DNA from: Methanofollis sp. UBA420
Lineage (GTDB): Archaea > Halobacteriota > Methanomicrobia > Methanomicrobiales > Methanofollaceae
Assembly: GCF_002498315.1 (NCBI RefSeq)
Contig: NZ_DAGX01000005.1
Location: 550,567 to 614,566 of the forward strand
Direction of reading: 5' to 3'
Length of the DNA: 64,000 nt
Position 1 is the first letter of the stretch. Every line of letters begins with the position of its first letter. Shown here piece after piece: positions 48,442-56,969 of the stretch. The translations under genes and the position numbers were made by a program. Below the pieces are notes generated by a model. That model saw nothing but the letters and a program-made list of their open reading frames with translations, did no database searches and was not told the origin of the DNA.

Positions 48442-48936
48442 TTAGAAAAATCCCCAATCGTCGTTGCTCTTCTTTTTCTTCCGAGAACCACTTTGCCCAA
48501 AAAAATCCGGCATATCAACCTTCGGCGGTTTGATTTTAGGCTGCGATATTTTCGGCGCACGTACCATGAATGCCGACGACTCCGAACCATTCACTTTTGG
48601 CCTATTCCGCAAGATACTCCGAATATCAGTCTTTACAGAGTCGGGCCGTTTTTGAATCCATCCTTTCTGGGTGCTTTTGGAAATCGGTTTATGATGAACA
48701 TCATCATGGCAGAGAGAACACAAAACCAGCAAATTGCTCTGCGTGTTCAGATCTTTTGCTCCGGAAGCTTTCGCCACTTCGTCGATATGGTGAATCTTGA
48801 GATTTCTTTGAGGAAATTTTTTTCTGCACTTTTCACATTTATTCCCCACTGCAGCCATTATATTCTTCTTTTTGGCCGCAGTAAGAGCATCCCGTGTCTT
48901 TTCTTTGTCGGTTCGTTCATCAAAGAGCCCTGCCAT
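48442..48936 (-). CDS. HNH endonuclease, AT-richer than neighbours
   Basis: This 164-residue protein has a zinc-type HNH domain: AAVGNKCEKCRKKF, LKIHHIDEVAKASGAK (His), TQSNLLVLCSLCHDDVHH (Asn-His). The remainder is basic and low-complexity (KKKKSNDDWGFF at the end). The start at 48936 (MAGLFDERTDKEKTRDALTA) follows GGAGAG by 7 nt. It lies directly beside repeat copy B, is AT-rich, and has no methyltransferase partner; it may be an accessory or mobile-element nuclease. Confidence 0.8.
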   Translation of the reverse strand: MAGLFDERTDKEKTRDALTAAKKKNIMAAVGNKCEKCRKKFPQRNLKIHHIDEVAKASGAKDLNTQSNLLVLCSLCHDDVHHKPISKSTQKGWIQKRPDSVKTDIRSILRNRPKVNGSESSAFMVRAPKISQPKIKPPKVDMPDFFGQSGSRKKKKSNDDWGFF

Positions 48937-49370
48937 GCTACTCTCTCCGGACCCCCTTATAATTCCCTCCTGTTGTCTTACAACTCTTGATCCTTCCCGT
49001 TTTTGCATCTCTCTTGTAGTTCAATCCAGTCACAGGATTGTTAAATTGGCTTGTCTTTTTTACTGCTCCTCTACGATACCCATTCCCAGTATTTGTCGCC
49101 ATTTTATATCACAACACTGAATATGATCAATACCATATAATATATGTTTTGCATTTTTGAGAATAGATGATCTCACAAAATAGCGATTATTAAAAATCCT
49201 TTAATTGAACCAAAACATAAAAAAGCACAGAAATCGGAGGTGAAAATCCGTGGACTTCAACCACGACGATAATCATTTTCCGTTCATTCACGCTATGGGC
49301 GCGAAGAAATAAAATCCGGATTTACCCTTCAATATCTGCGCGTCTTTTCGCGTAAGTCTATCCACCCCTT
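48937..49370. other. AT-rich intergenic region
   Basis: This gap is clearly richer in A+T than the genome average, especially about 49090-49270. I see no gene, tRNA or repeat that can be supported. It may hold the promoter of the HNH gene and the terminator of the radical SAM operon. Confidence 0.45.
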
Positions 49371-51017
49371 TCAAAACGCGAGGTACCCATCCACCCCCGT
49401 CTCCCCCGCGACCTTCCTGAAGGCGGCGAGGTCGGCGAAGGGCCGCTTCGCAAGGACCGTGACCGCCGTCTTCTTGCCGACGCCGGGGATAGAGCGAATC
49501 GCCGACGGAGGGAGAGTGTTCACCTCGACAGGCGCCGGGAGGGCGGTGATGGACCGCATGCCCCAGTCGACGACGACGGCGTCGGTGACCGTCCCTTCGG
49601 GGAGGGGGAGGGGGAGGCCGACAAGGATGGGGTACGACCCCATCTGCCGCCCGAAACTCGTCTGCCCGGAGACCTCGACGCCGACGTCGCGGAGGAGGGT
49701 CCCTGTCGGGAAGACACGCCTGAGCATGGGGAGGTCGAAGTCCTTCCTCACCCACTCCTTGAAGGCGCGGAATGCCCCCTCGTGCCGGCCGAGAGTGTTC
49801 TCCTCGTAGGCCCGCGTCCCCATGAAGGGCATCAACTGCCTGATGTTCACCCGCCGCACCTGGAGACCGGCAGCGAGCACCCTCTCCAGGAAGGCGCGGT
49901 TTCTGGCGTATGTCTCCGCGGTCTCGCCGGCAAGGCCGCAGACGAAGTTGAGGCCAGGCAGGAGGTCGGGGACGCCGTCCCTCCGGCCGCCGCCCACCTC
50001 GTTGACGATCTCGATCGCCCGGAAGACCGCGTCGGGGAGTGCCTTGAGGTTGTTCGCCCGGATCACCGCGGGGTCGGCGGTCTCCATGCCGAAGGCGGCG
50101 ACGTCGCCGGGCGTGTGGCCTGCCACGATCGCGGCGAGGGCCTCGCGGCTCTCCTCCTCGTGCCAGGCGATGGTGCCGGGGTTCACATTGTCGATGTGGA
50201 GGGTCTGGAGGTCGGGCGCCGCCGCCCTGATGCGGGCGAAGAGGTCGGCGATCAGGTCGGGCCGTGGCTTCGGGAACTCGTCCCCGCCGCCCGTGCCGAA
50301 GGCGAGAAGGTCGGGTTGCCGCCCCAGCCTGAAGTGGCGGGCGCCCGCGGCGTACAGCGCCGCCACCTCTGCGGCGACGCCGGCGGCGGAACGGTAGCGC
50401 GGCAGACCGTAGAAGGGTTCGGTGCAGAAGGAGCACCCGCCGCCGGCGGCGCGGGAGCACCCCTGCGCCGTCTCCAGTTCGCACATCACCCGCGGAAAGA
50501 GGGGGTGCTGCCCGATCACCGGAGCGCCGAGGACGCTCCACCGGTCGATATCCGCGTACCCAGCCGTCCCTGCCGGTTCCCCGCCGGAGAGGAGAGAGTC
50601 GAGGGCGGCGGAGGGCGACCCTGAAAGAAGGTGGTCGAACCCTGCCGCTGCCGTCTCCACCGCCTTCTTCCCCCCCTGCGGGGAGTAGCCGAAACCGATA
50701 GGCCCGCCGAGCACCTTCTCGGGGCCGCGGACCTGCACGCCGATCTGGGAGAGTTCGGTGAGGGTGGCAGGCGTCCCCGCGAGGTACTTCCCCGGCACCG
50801 TGATCCCGGCGATTACCAGGAGGAGGGATGCGTCATTGAATGTCCTGAGGACAGCGGGGTTCTTCCTGACGGCATCGATCGTCGTGTACCTGACAGTATA
50901 GCCATGTTCGACGAGCACGCCGGCGCAGTACCTGATATAGGGGGAGATGTACGGGGGGACGCCGAGGCACGCGGGTTCGTCCACGTACCCGTCAAGGATA
51001 ACGGCGTCAGATGTCAT
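49371..51017 (-). CDS. radical SAM enzyme with C-terminal helix-hairpin-helix (COG1031)
   Basis: The 548-residue protein has an N-terminal B12-binding-like region (GYVDEPACLGVPPYISPYIR), a radical SAM core whose cluster motif is TAQGCSRAAGGGCSFCTEPF, i.e. Cys-x7-Cys-x2-Cys instead of the usual x3-x2, and a C-terminal helix-hairpin-helix (ALPPSAIRSIPGVGKKTAVT) that would bind nucleic acid. COG1031 is archaeal and of unknown function, probably an RNA modification enzyme. Its ATG overlaps the mptE stop by 11 bp. Confidence 0.87.
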   Translation of the reverse strand: MTSDAVILDGYVDEPACLGVPPYISPYIRYCAGVLVEHGYTVRYTTIDAVRKNPAVLRTFNDASLLLVIAGITVPGKYLAGTPATLTELSQIGVQVRGPEKVLGGPIGFGYSPQGGKKAVETAAAGFDHLLSGSPSAALDSLLSGGEPAGTAGYADIDRWSVLGAPVIGQHPLFPRVMCELETAQGCSRAAGGGCSFCTEPFYGLPRYRSAAGVAAEVAALYAAGARHFRLGRQPDLLAFGTGGGDEFPKPRPDLIADLFARIRAAAPDLQTLHIDNVNPGTIAWHEEESREALAAIVAGHTPGDVAAFGMETADPAVIRANNLKALPDAVFRAIEIVNEVGGGRRDGVPDLLPGLNFVCGLAGETAETYARNRAFLERVLAAGLQVRRVNIRQLMPFMGTRAYEENTLGRHEGAFRAFKEWVRKDFDLPMLRRVFPTGTLLRDVGVEVSGQTSFGRQMGSYPILVGLPLPLPEGTVTDAVVVDWGMRSITALPAPVEVNTLPPSAIRSIPGVGKKTAVTVLAKRPFADLAAFRKVAGETGVDGYLAF

Positions 51018-51627
51018 GGCCGAGGAGGGCGAGGAGGCGCCGCGCCCAGAAGAGTTTGCCCCGCTTCACCGGGTCGACGTCAGGGTCGTCGAGGTCAAAA
51101 CCGACAAGGGAGACCCGCGCCGCTCCCAGGGCGTGGGCGGCGAAGGCCGCACGGTCGCCGTCGGAGAAACCCCCGAAATTGTGGATGCCACCGAAGGGAG
51201 CGGCCTGCGTCGTCCCGACAAGAGGGCCGGGCAGTTTCGGCACCCAGTGGCGGAGGAGAGGGATGTTGTCGCCGTGGGCATGGACAACGACCACCGTCCC
51301 CTCCCTGTTCATCGCGACCAGACTGTCGGTCGCACCGTCGAGGTCGGTGAAGACGGCGTCGGGCCTGATGCCCCGGCCGTACAGCACATCGGCGGCGGCG
51401 TCTGCCGCAAAGACCGTCCCCTCGATCCCGCCGGTCTCGCGGGGAAGAGAGGGCGCGTTCCCGCAGACGGTGACCGTCTTCCCCCGGCAGAGGCCTTCGA
51501 GGAGGGCGAGGTCGTCGCGGGGGAGAAGGGAGGCGAGGAGGCGCGCCGCCTCTTCGTCGCCCGCCCGGTCAAAGGCAAAATAGTCCAGGATCTCCTCGTA
51601 AAGGGGCTCCCACTCCTCAAACTTCAT
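51007..51627 (-). CDS. mptE: 6-hydroxymethyl-7,8-dihydropterin pyrophosphokinase MptE
   Basis: MptE makes the pterin diphosphate used for tetrahydromethanopterin. The 206-residue protein has TVTVCGNAPSLPRETGGIEG, RGIRPDAVFTDLDGATDSLV, VVVHAHGDNIPLL and PFGGIHNFGGFSDGDRAAFA, matching the DUF115/MptE family. The start at 51627 (MKFEEWEPLYEEILDYFAFD) overlaps the upstream gene by 11 bp. It is the middle gene of an operon with the RCK-DHH protein and the radical SAM enzyme. Confidence 0.9.
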   Translation of the reverse strand: MKFEEWEPLYEEILDYFAFDRAGDEEAARLLASLLPRDDLALLEGLCRGKTVTVCGNAPSLPRETGGIEGTVFAADAAADVLYGRGIRPDAVFTDLDGATDSLVAMNREGTVVVVHAHGDNIPLLRHWVPKLPGPLVGTTQAAPFGGIHNFGGFSDGDRAAFAAHALGAARVSLVGFDLDDPDVDPVKRGKLFWARRLLALLGHDI

Positions 51628-53086
51628 GCTTGGCCTCGTTCTCCAGGCCAACGATCCGGCGGATCTTCTTCAGGATGGGCTCGATGATCAGGTCGAGGAG
51701 TTCCTCCTTCTCCTTCACCATCGAGAAATAGGTGAGAGGTATGGCCGCCGCCGCCATAGTTGCGTGACCGCCGGCCTCGCCTATCCCGGCAAAGGCCTCC
51801 TCCAGCACCTTGCCGATATGGATCCTGATGTCCCTGTTCCTGGCCGAGAAGATGATGTTCGTATCGGTGATGCCGTAGACGATGGCAGTATTCACTCCCT
51901 CCAGGTTGATGAGGGTGTCGGCGGCCTGCGGCACGGCGTCCCTGTTGCGAAGATAGCCGACATTCGTGAAGAGATAGCCGGAGACGACCTCGCGGCTCCG
52001 GATCGCGTTCCCGAGGACGTCGAGGGTCTCCTGCGAGACGGACGGCGACATGATCTTGTCGAGGATGTCCCGGTCGGTGAGGGGCAGGAGGAACGCGGCA
52101 TAGTTGAGGTCCTGCGGCGTGATGTTCCGCCTGAAGTCCCGGGTGTCGGCCCGTATCCCGTAGAGGAGGGCAGTCGCCACCTTCGTATCCACCGGGAGGT
52201 CGAGTTCCTGGAGGTACTGCGTCATGATGCTTGCCGTCGCCCCCATCCCTGGCCTGATGTCCACGAACTCGACCTTGGTGGTGTCGTGGGTACCGTTTTT
52301 GTGGTGGTCGATGATGATGTTCACCCGCGCGTCCTTGCCGAGGGCATTGTTCGAGCCCGGCGCCGTGGAGTCGACAAGGGCGAGGTGTTCGCAGGCGGCG
52401 AGGATCTCGGGCGAGATCTTCTCCATCTTGATGTCGAGAAGGTTGACGAAGGCCCGGTTCTCCTGGTGGCCGATATTGCCGTCATAGAGAATACGGGAGA
52501 CGAGTCTGCCTCCCGAGGCGTCGTGGGCAATCGCCGCAAGGGCCATCGCGCTCGATACCGAGTCGGGGTCGGGGTTCGTGTGGGTGACGATCCCGAGGGT
52601 GCCCTCCCAGGACCCGAGGAGAGCGGAGAGCCGCCGCGCGATGCGCGAGGCAGAGAGCCTCCTGATGTGGTGGACGGCGGTCTTGGCGATGACTTCCTGA
52701 GGATAGAGGACGACATCCGCCCCTGCGCTTTCGAGCATGTCCTTGCCCACCGGGTCGGTGGCGCGGGCGATCACATGCGCAGGAGGATATTTTGCTTTTG
52801 CAGTCCGCACTGCAGAAAGATTGGCGTCCTTGTCATTGGAGAGGACAAAAATGACTTCAGGAACAGGTAGATCGTCAAAAGCGTTCGGTTCTTGCATATC
52901 CCGGACGATCGCGTCGTATTTCTGATCGCGAAGATCTTCGACGCGCTTCTCGTCCCGGTCGAGGATTAATATTGAGTCGGTTTCCTTGAGCAGCTCCTCA
53001 ACAACGTTGTATCCTGTGCTTCCGCAGCCGCATATCAGGTATTTTACGATCTTCCCGGGAGACCCGGGCTGAGCCGCATCGGCCAT
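51617..53086 (-). CDS. RCK_N (TrkA-N) and DHH-DHHA1 phosphoesterase fusion, candidate cyclic-dinucleotide hydrolase
   Basis: The 489-residue protein joins an NAD/ligand-binding Rossmann domain (YLICGCGSTGYNVVEELLKE, residues about 15-140) to a DHH domain (VTHTNPDPDSVSSAMALAAI, NIIIDHHKNGTHDTTKVEFV) and DHHA1 (GIGEAGGHATMAAAAIPLTY). Related DHH-DHHA1 proteins cleave c-di-AMP or short oligonucleotides; the RCK half resembles potassium-channel sensors that bind c-di-AMP or NAD. I infer a nucleotide-second-messenger role, not proven. The start at 53086 is preferred over a frame extension to 53152. Confidence 0.8.
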   Translation of the reverse strand: MADAAQPGSPGKIVKYLICGCGSTGYNVVEELLKETDSILILDRDEKRVEDLRDQKYDAIVRDMQEPNAFDDLPVPEVIFVLSNDKDANLSAVRTAKAKYPPAHVIARATDPVGKDMLESAGADVVLYPQEVIAKTAVHHIRRLSASRIARRLSALLGSWEGTLGIVTHTNPDPDSVSSAMALAAIAHDASGGRLVSRILYDGNIGHQENRAFVNLLDIKMEKISPEILAACEHLALVDSTAPGSNNALGKDARVNIIIDHHKNGTHDTTKVEFVDIRPGMGATASIMTQYLQELDLPVDTKVATALLYGIRADTRDFRRNITPQDLNYAAFLLPLTDRDILDKIMSPSVSQETLDVLGNAIRSREVVSGYLFTNVGYLRNRDAVPQAADTLINLEGVNTAIVYGITDTNIIFSARNRDIRIHIGKVLEEAFAGIGEAGGHATMAAAAIPLTYFSMVKEKEELLDLIIEPILKKIRRIVGLENEAKHEV

Positions 53087-53174
53087 CACAGAATATGGGA
53101 TCTCTGGAGATAACAACTCATCGCCGCAATGTTTATATGGAAACGCGCCCAATATGGTAGAGTCAAAGCACAGA

Positions 53175-53248
53175 GGGCCTGTAGCTTAGTTTGGCATAGC
53201 GGCGGACTCTTAATCCGCAGGCCAGGGGTTCAAATCCCTTCAGGCCCG
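53175..53248 (+). tRNA. tRNA-Lys (CTT)
   Basis: The acceptor stem GGGCCTG pairs with CAGGCCC; the anticodon stem GCGGA/TCCGC encloses the loop CTCTTAA with anticodon CTT; the T-arm is GGGGTTCAAATCCC. The discriminator is G and CCA is not encoded. It reads AAG lysine codons. The following 960 bp have no gene. Confidence 0.95.
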
Positions 53249-54211
53249 TTCTTTGTATTCTTCTCTTCTGGTCATTCATTCACTGTGTCGCCGCACTGTT
53301 TTGATCTTGGACCGTGGTCTCTCTCCTTTAAGTCCGGCCAGTTATTTCGGCGAAAAGCTTCGATATTCTATTCACGACCCGGGATACGTTCCGGGAAGAA
53401 AGAACTACAGAGACAAATCAAAGGCCCCGGGGTGTTGCATGTCAGAGCATGAGGGCGTGGGCCCCGCGGGACACGGCCCGGGTCAAATACGCCCGGATAT
53501 GCCCCCAGTAGAGGGATCCCACCCCCCTTTCAGGGCCATAACGGGGAGATCCGGCGATCCTGGCATACCGGGGGCCGTGGGCAGAACAGAATGAAATCCG
53601 GCAGGACTCAACGCCCTCTGGTCGTCGATATGATTACGGGTAAGGCCCCCTCCACTCCCGGTTCCCTGGTGCCGGGGAAGAGGAGGGAAAGGGGTTGGAA
53701 TGTGTCCCGATCCAGACTCTGGAGATTTCCCCGGTACGGGCTCTGTAGAAACCCTCCTATTCAGGGTGATGTCGCTCCCTGCGAATTTCATTGAGTGAGT
53801 GTGGATCCCCTGCCTTCCCCTACATCTGAACCGGGGGCTATCGCCCCCAGACCCCCCATTCGGGATAGGATCGGGAAGAGCGAACGGGATATCCAGAGGA
53901 GGGAGATTGCCGTATCCCTGCCTATCCTGAGCGGGAGGTCTGGGGGAACGACCGAAGGGAGTCGAGAACACAGGAGATCGGAGATCTCCTGAGCAGGCAA
54001 ATGTTCCATGTGCCATGTACGGAAAATCGAAGATTTTCCTGTGCGTGCACATCTCCGGAGATGTGCCACGGACCATCAGGTCTTCGCTGAACGAGCGCCA
54101 GCAAGTTCGAGAAAATCTGTGATTTTCGGCGTAGTCCCCCGGTGCGAGGCAATCCAGAACAGGATTTCTCCAGAGCCGTTTCACGAACGATTCAACAGAG
54201 CCCTGAAAAAC
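53249..54211. other. large gene-free region with dispersed repeats
   Basis: This 963-bp gap between tRNA-Lys and the ABC ATPase gene has no protein-like frame. It holds GGGCTCTGTAGAAACC at 53738-53753, repeat copy C at 53831-54142, and an inverted GGGCTCTGTTGAATCGTTCG at about 54178-54205. The first 200 bases contain several small hairpins, including GCGAAAAGCTTCG (53350-53362), which could terminate the tRNA transcript. Confidence 0.55.
53831..54142. repeat. mosaic intergenic repeat element, copy C
   Basis: It begins CCGGGGGCTATCGCCCCCAG at 53831 and ends AGTCCCCCGG at 54142, matching the ends of copy A. Inside it shares a double hairpin with copy B (54019-54080) and the GTTCGAGAAAATCTGTGATT block with copy A. 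The block with GGGATAGGATCGGGAAGAGC to CTATCCTGAGCGGGAGG (about 53869-53940) is the reverse complement of the matching block in copy A (about 9191-9275), so the internal module is inverted. Confidence 0.7.
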
Positions 54212-55117
54212 TTATTTCCCCACCGCTACAAGCATCTCCTCAAGACTCGGGTACCGCGACTCGATCCTCTCCACCCGCCCCCCGGCCGCGGCGACCATCG
54301 AGGTGACGGCATTCATCCTCTCGATGTCCCCGGCCTCGGTCATGCAGACCCCTGCAGTCTGCGTATAGGCAAGAGTCGGGTCGAGTGCTCCGGGGTCGGC
54401 GATGGTGAAATAGACCGCGTACGTGAGGGACCCGAAACGCTCCCGCAGTTCCTGCATCGTGCCGAAGGCCTCGATCTGCCCGCGGCGGAGGATCATCACC
54501 CTGTCGCAGATCTCCTCGACCTGGTAGAGATTGTGGGCCGAGAGGACGATCGTCTTCCCCTCGTCCCGCAGCCCCTTCAGGTAGTCCCCGATGAACCGCC
54601 CGGTCATGGGGTCGAGGCCGGAGGTCGGTTCGTCATAGACAAGAAATGTCGGGTCATGGATGAGGGACCGGGCGATGGCCACCTTCCTCCGCATCCCCTT
54701 GGAGAGTTCCCCGATCTTTTTCTCGCCCGCGTCGAGAGAGAGGGAAGAGAGGATACGCTCCCCGCGTTCCCGGATCGTCCCGCGGTCGAGACCGTAGATC
54801 TCGCCGAAGAAAGAGAGGTAGTCGTACACCTGCATCGTCTCGTAGAGGCGCGACTCTTCGGGCAGGTAGCCGAGGGCGTTCTTGTGGGCGGCAGGGTGCT
54901 TGAGGATGTCACACCCCCCGATCTCGATCGTCCCCGAGGTCGGGGCGAGGAGGCCGGAGAGGATCTTCAGGAGCGTCGTCTTGCCGGCACCATTGTGCCC
55001 GACGATGCCAAGGATGCCGGCATCGCCGAAGTCGAAACTCACGCCGTCCAGGGCGCGGAAGGCCCCGTAGTCCTTCACCAGATCCTGCGCTGCGATCATT
55101 GGGGATCTGGTCGGCAT
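54212..55117 (-). CDS. ABC transporter ATP-binding protein
   Basis: The 301-residue ATPase has Walker A GHNGAGKTTLLKI, the Q-loop region ALGYLPEESRLYE, signature LSKGMRRKVAIAR and Walker B FLVYDEPTSGLDP, followed by the H-loop SAHNL. It is of the ABC-2/drug-export or Nod type with an extended C-terminus. A GGTGG sits directly before the ATG at 55117; a second ATG at 55099 is possible. It is divergent from two ABC-2-type permease genes and most likely powers them. Confidence 0.92.
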   Translation of the reverse strand: MPTRSPMIAAQDLVKDYGAFRALDGVSFDFGDAGILGIVGHNGAGKTTLLKILSGLLAPTSGTIEIGGCDILKHPAAHKNALGYLPEESRLYETMQVYDYLSFFGEIYGLDRGTIRERGERILSSLSLDAGEKKIGELSKGMRRKVAIARSLIHDPTFLVYDEPTSGLDPMTGRFIGDYLKGLRDEGKTIVLSAHNLYQVEEICDRVMILRRGQIEAFGTMQELRERFGSLTYAVYFTIADPGALDPTLAYTQTAGVCMTEAGDIERMNAVTSMVAAAGGRVERIESRYPSLEEMLVAVGK

Positions 55118-55232
55118 CCACCGGATAAATCATATTCCCCGCGGCACCATTGATCTCAAGGAGTCGATCCCGATCAGCGCCAGAAATGTCCTGACTATCG
55201 CACGGTGGGAGGCAAAACGGTCCCTATCCACG

Positions 55233-56969
55233 ATGAGCAGGGATATCCTTCCCATGACCGCCGTCCTGCTCCTCGCCCTCTTCCTGGCATCAGGCCTGGC
55301 GGCCCAGAGCGGCGTCCACCTCCAGGACGGACTCTATGCCGCCGTCACCGACGACCCGGACGTCGCCGCCGTCCTTGCACACGACCCCCTCTTCACCGTG
55401 CACCTCGTCGACAGTGCGACTCTCTCGCGGGGCCTCGCGGGATACGACCTGATCATCAGCGGCGGCCGGACATATACCGCGGAGACGGAGAAGGGCCAGG
55501 CCGCGCTCTCGGCCTTTGCAACGGCCTGGCGGCACTACAGGAACACCGTCTACACCGCGGAGGACGACCTCTTCGCCGCCTACCCCCTCTGGATCGACAC
55601 CGTCGAAGTGACCAGCGAACTCGACTTCACGGCGACGGAGAGCGGACAGACCATCTCCCTGCAGCCGCAGGGGGAGAGCGTGCCGTCCCCCTCCGGACCT
55701 GTCGAGGAGGTGCCGACCCCCCCGCCAGTGCAGGCCATGCCGACCGGCGACCTGAAAGAGAAACTCGCCTCTGATGGGAGCGATCAGGTCTCCCGGTACG
55801 TGGACATGGTCTCCGGCGGGCCAGACCTCGGGCATTTCAAAACCCCCTCGCAACTCGCCCCTCCCCTCCCCTTCGACTCTCTCATCTACGTCTTCGTCTT
55901 CATCTTCCCCCTGTACTTCACCTCCCAGTTCTACATGATGACGATCGCGAACGAACGCGTCGACAGGCGCGGCGAGGCCCTCCTCTCCACCCCCGCGGGG
56001 CCGCTCGCGATCATCCTCGGCAAGGCAGTCCCGTACTTCTTCCTGATGCTCGCCGTCTCCTCGGCGATCATCCTCCTGACCGGCGGTTCGTTCCTCGTCC
56101 TCCTCCCTCTGGTCCCGGTGATCGTCTTCTTCCTGGCGGCGGCCCTCCTCATCGGCATGACGGCCCGGAGTTTCCGGGAACTCTCCTTCCTCTCCATCTT
56201 CTTCTCGACCGTCATCACGTCGTACCTCTTCTTCCCCTCGATCTTCGCAAACGTCCACGCGATCAGCAGGATATCGCCGCTGACCCTTGTCGTCCTCCAA
56301 TTCGAAGGCACCGGTTTCTCGGCCGCGGACTACCTCTATGCCACCGCCCTCTTCTGGCTCTCCTCCGCCGCCGTCCTCTGGCTCTGCGTGCGGAACTTCA
56401 ACGAAGAGAGACTCTTTTCGCAGGAGAGCCTCACCTCCCGGATCATCTCCTTCGTCAGGGGGGCGATGGCGCGGGCGCACCCGATCGCCTCTCTCGTCGC
56501 CCTCAACGCCTGCATCATCCCCCTCGTCTTCATGGTGCAGTTGATGTACCTCGTCCTCCTCTTCAACATCCCGATGCCCTTCTCCCTCATCCTCCTCATC
56601 CTCCTCGCCGCCGCGACCGAGGAGGTGGCGAAATCGATCGGCATCATCGCCGTCCTCAGGGGGACGCCGGGCACTTTCACCTGGAAGAACCTCGTCCTTG
56701 CCGCCGTGGCGACAGGCGCCGGTTTCCTTATCGGCGAGAAACTTCTCCTCTTCGTGATGATCGCCCAGGTCACAGGATCGGTATTCGGCACCATCCTCTT
56801 CTCGGGCGTCGGCCTCCTCTGGGTACCCTTCCTCCTCCACGCGGGCGGGGCATTCATCCTCGGTGCGGCCGTCAAGGCCGGAGGGCGGCGCATGTACCTC
56901 CCCGGCCTCGTCATCGCCGCAGGCGTCCACGCCCTCTATAACCTCATCCTCATCGGAGGCGCAGTATGA
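55233..56969 (+). CDS. ABC-2-type permease fused to a PrsW-like intramembrane protease domain
   Basis: The protein from the first ATG is 578 residues. An N-terminal membrane helix and a large extracellular loop (residues about 30-215) are followed by ABC-2 permease helices (DSLIYVFVFIFPLYFTSQFY, ERVDRRGEALLSTPAG). The C-terminal third has the PrsW-like ATEEVAKSIGI (Glu463, Glu464, Lys467) with histidines at 536 (FLLHAGG) and 566 (GVHALYN), suggesting a glutamic intramembrane protease. Sequence upstream of the ATG, in frame to about 55149, reads RNVLTIARWEAKRSLST, a typical permease N-terminus, but without an ATG, GTG or TTG. The true start may be the ATT at 55149 or an ATC at 55173. Confidence 0.78.
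   Translation: MSRDILPMTAVLLLALFLASGLAAQSGVHLQDGLYAAVTDDPDVAAVLAHDPLFTVHLVDSATLSRGLAGYDLIISGGRTYTAETEKGQAALSAFATAWRHYRNTVYTAEDDLFAAYPLWIDTVEVTSELDFTATESGQTISLQPQGESVPSPSGPVEEVPTPPPVQAMPTGDLKEKLASDGSDQVSRYVDMVSGGPDLGHFKTPSQLAPPLPFDSLIYVFVFIFPLYFTSQFYMMTIANERVDRRGEALLSTPAGPLAIILGKAVPYFFLMLAVSSAIILLTGGSFLVLLPLVPVIVFFLAAALLIGMTARSFRELSFLSIFFSTVITSYLFFPSIFANVHAISRISPLTLVVLQFEGTGFSAADYLYATALFWLSSAAVLWLCVRNFNEERLFSQESLTSRIISFVRGAMARAHPIASLVALNACIIPLVFMVQLMYLVLLFNIPMPFSLILLILLAAATEEVAKSIGIIAVLRGTPGTFTWKNLVLAAVATGAGFLIGEKLLLFVMIAQVTGSVFGTILFSGVGLLWVPFLLHAGGAFILGAAVKAGGRRMYLPGLVIAAGVHALYNLILIGGAV

Noticed and set aside
53591..54184. Short frames in the gap after tRNA-Lys (for example 53591-53794 and 53795-53992)
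   Set aside because: They run through the mosaic repeat, and their peptides are basic/proline-rich translations of hairpin DNA.
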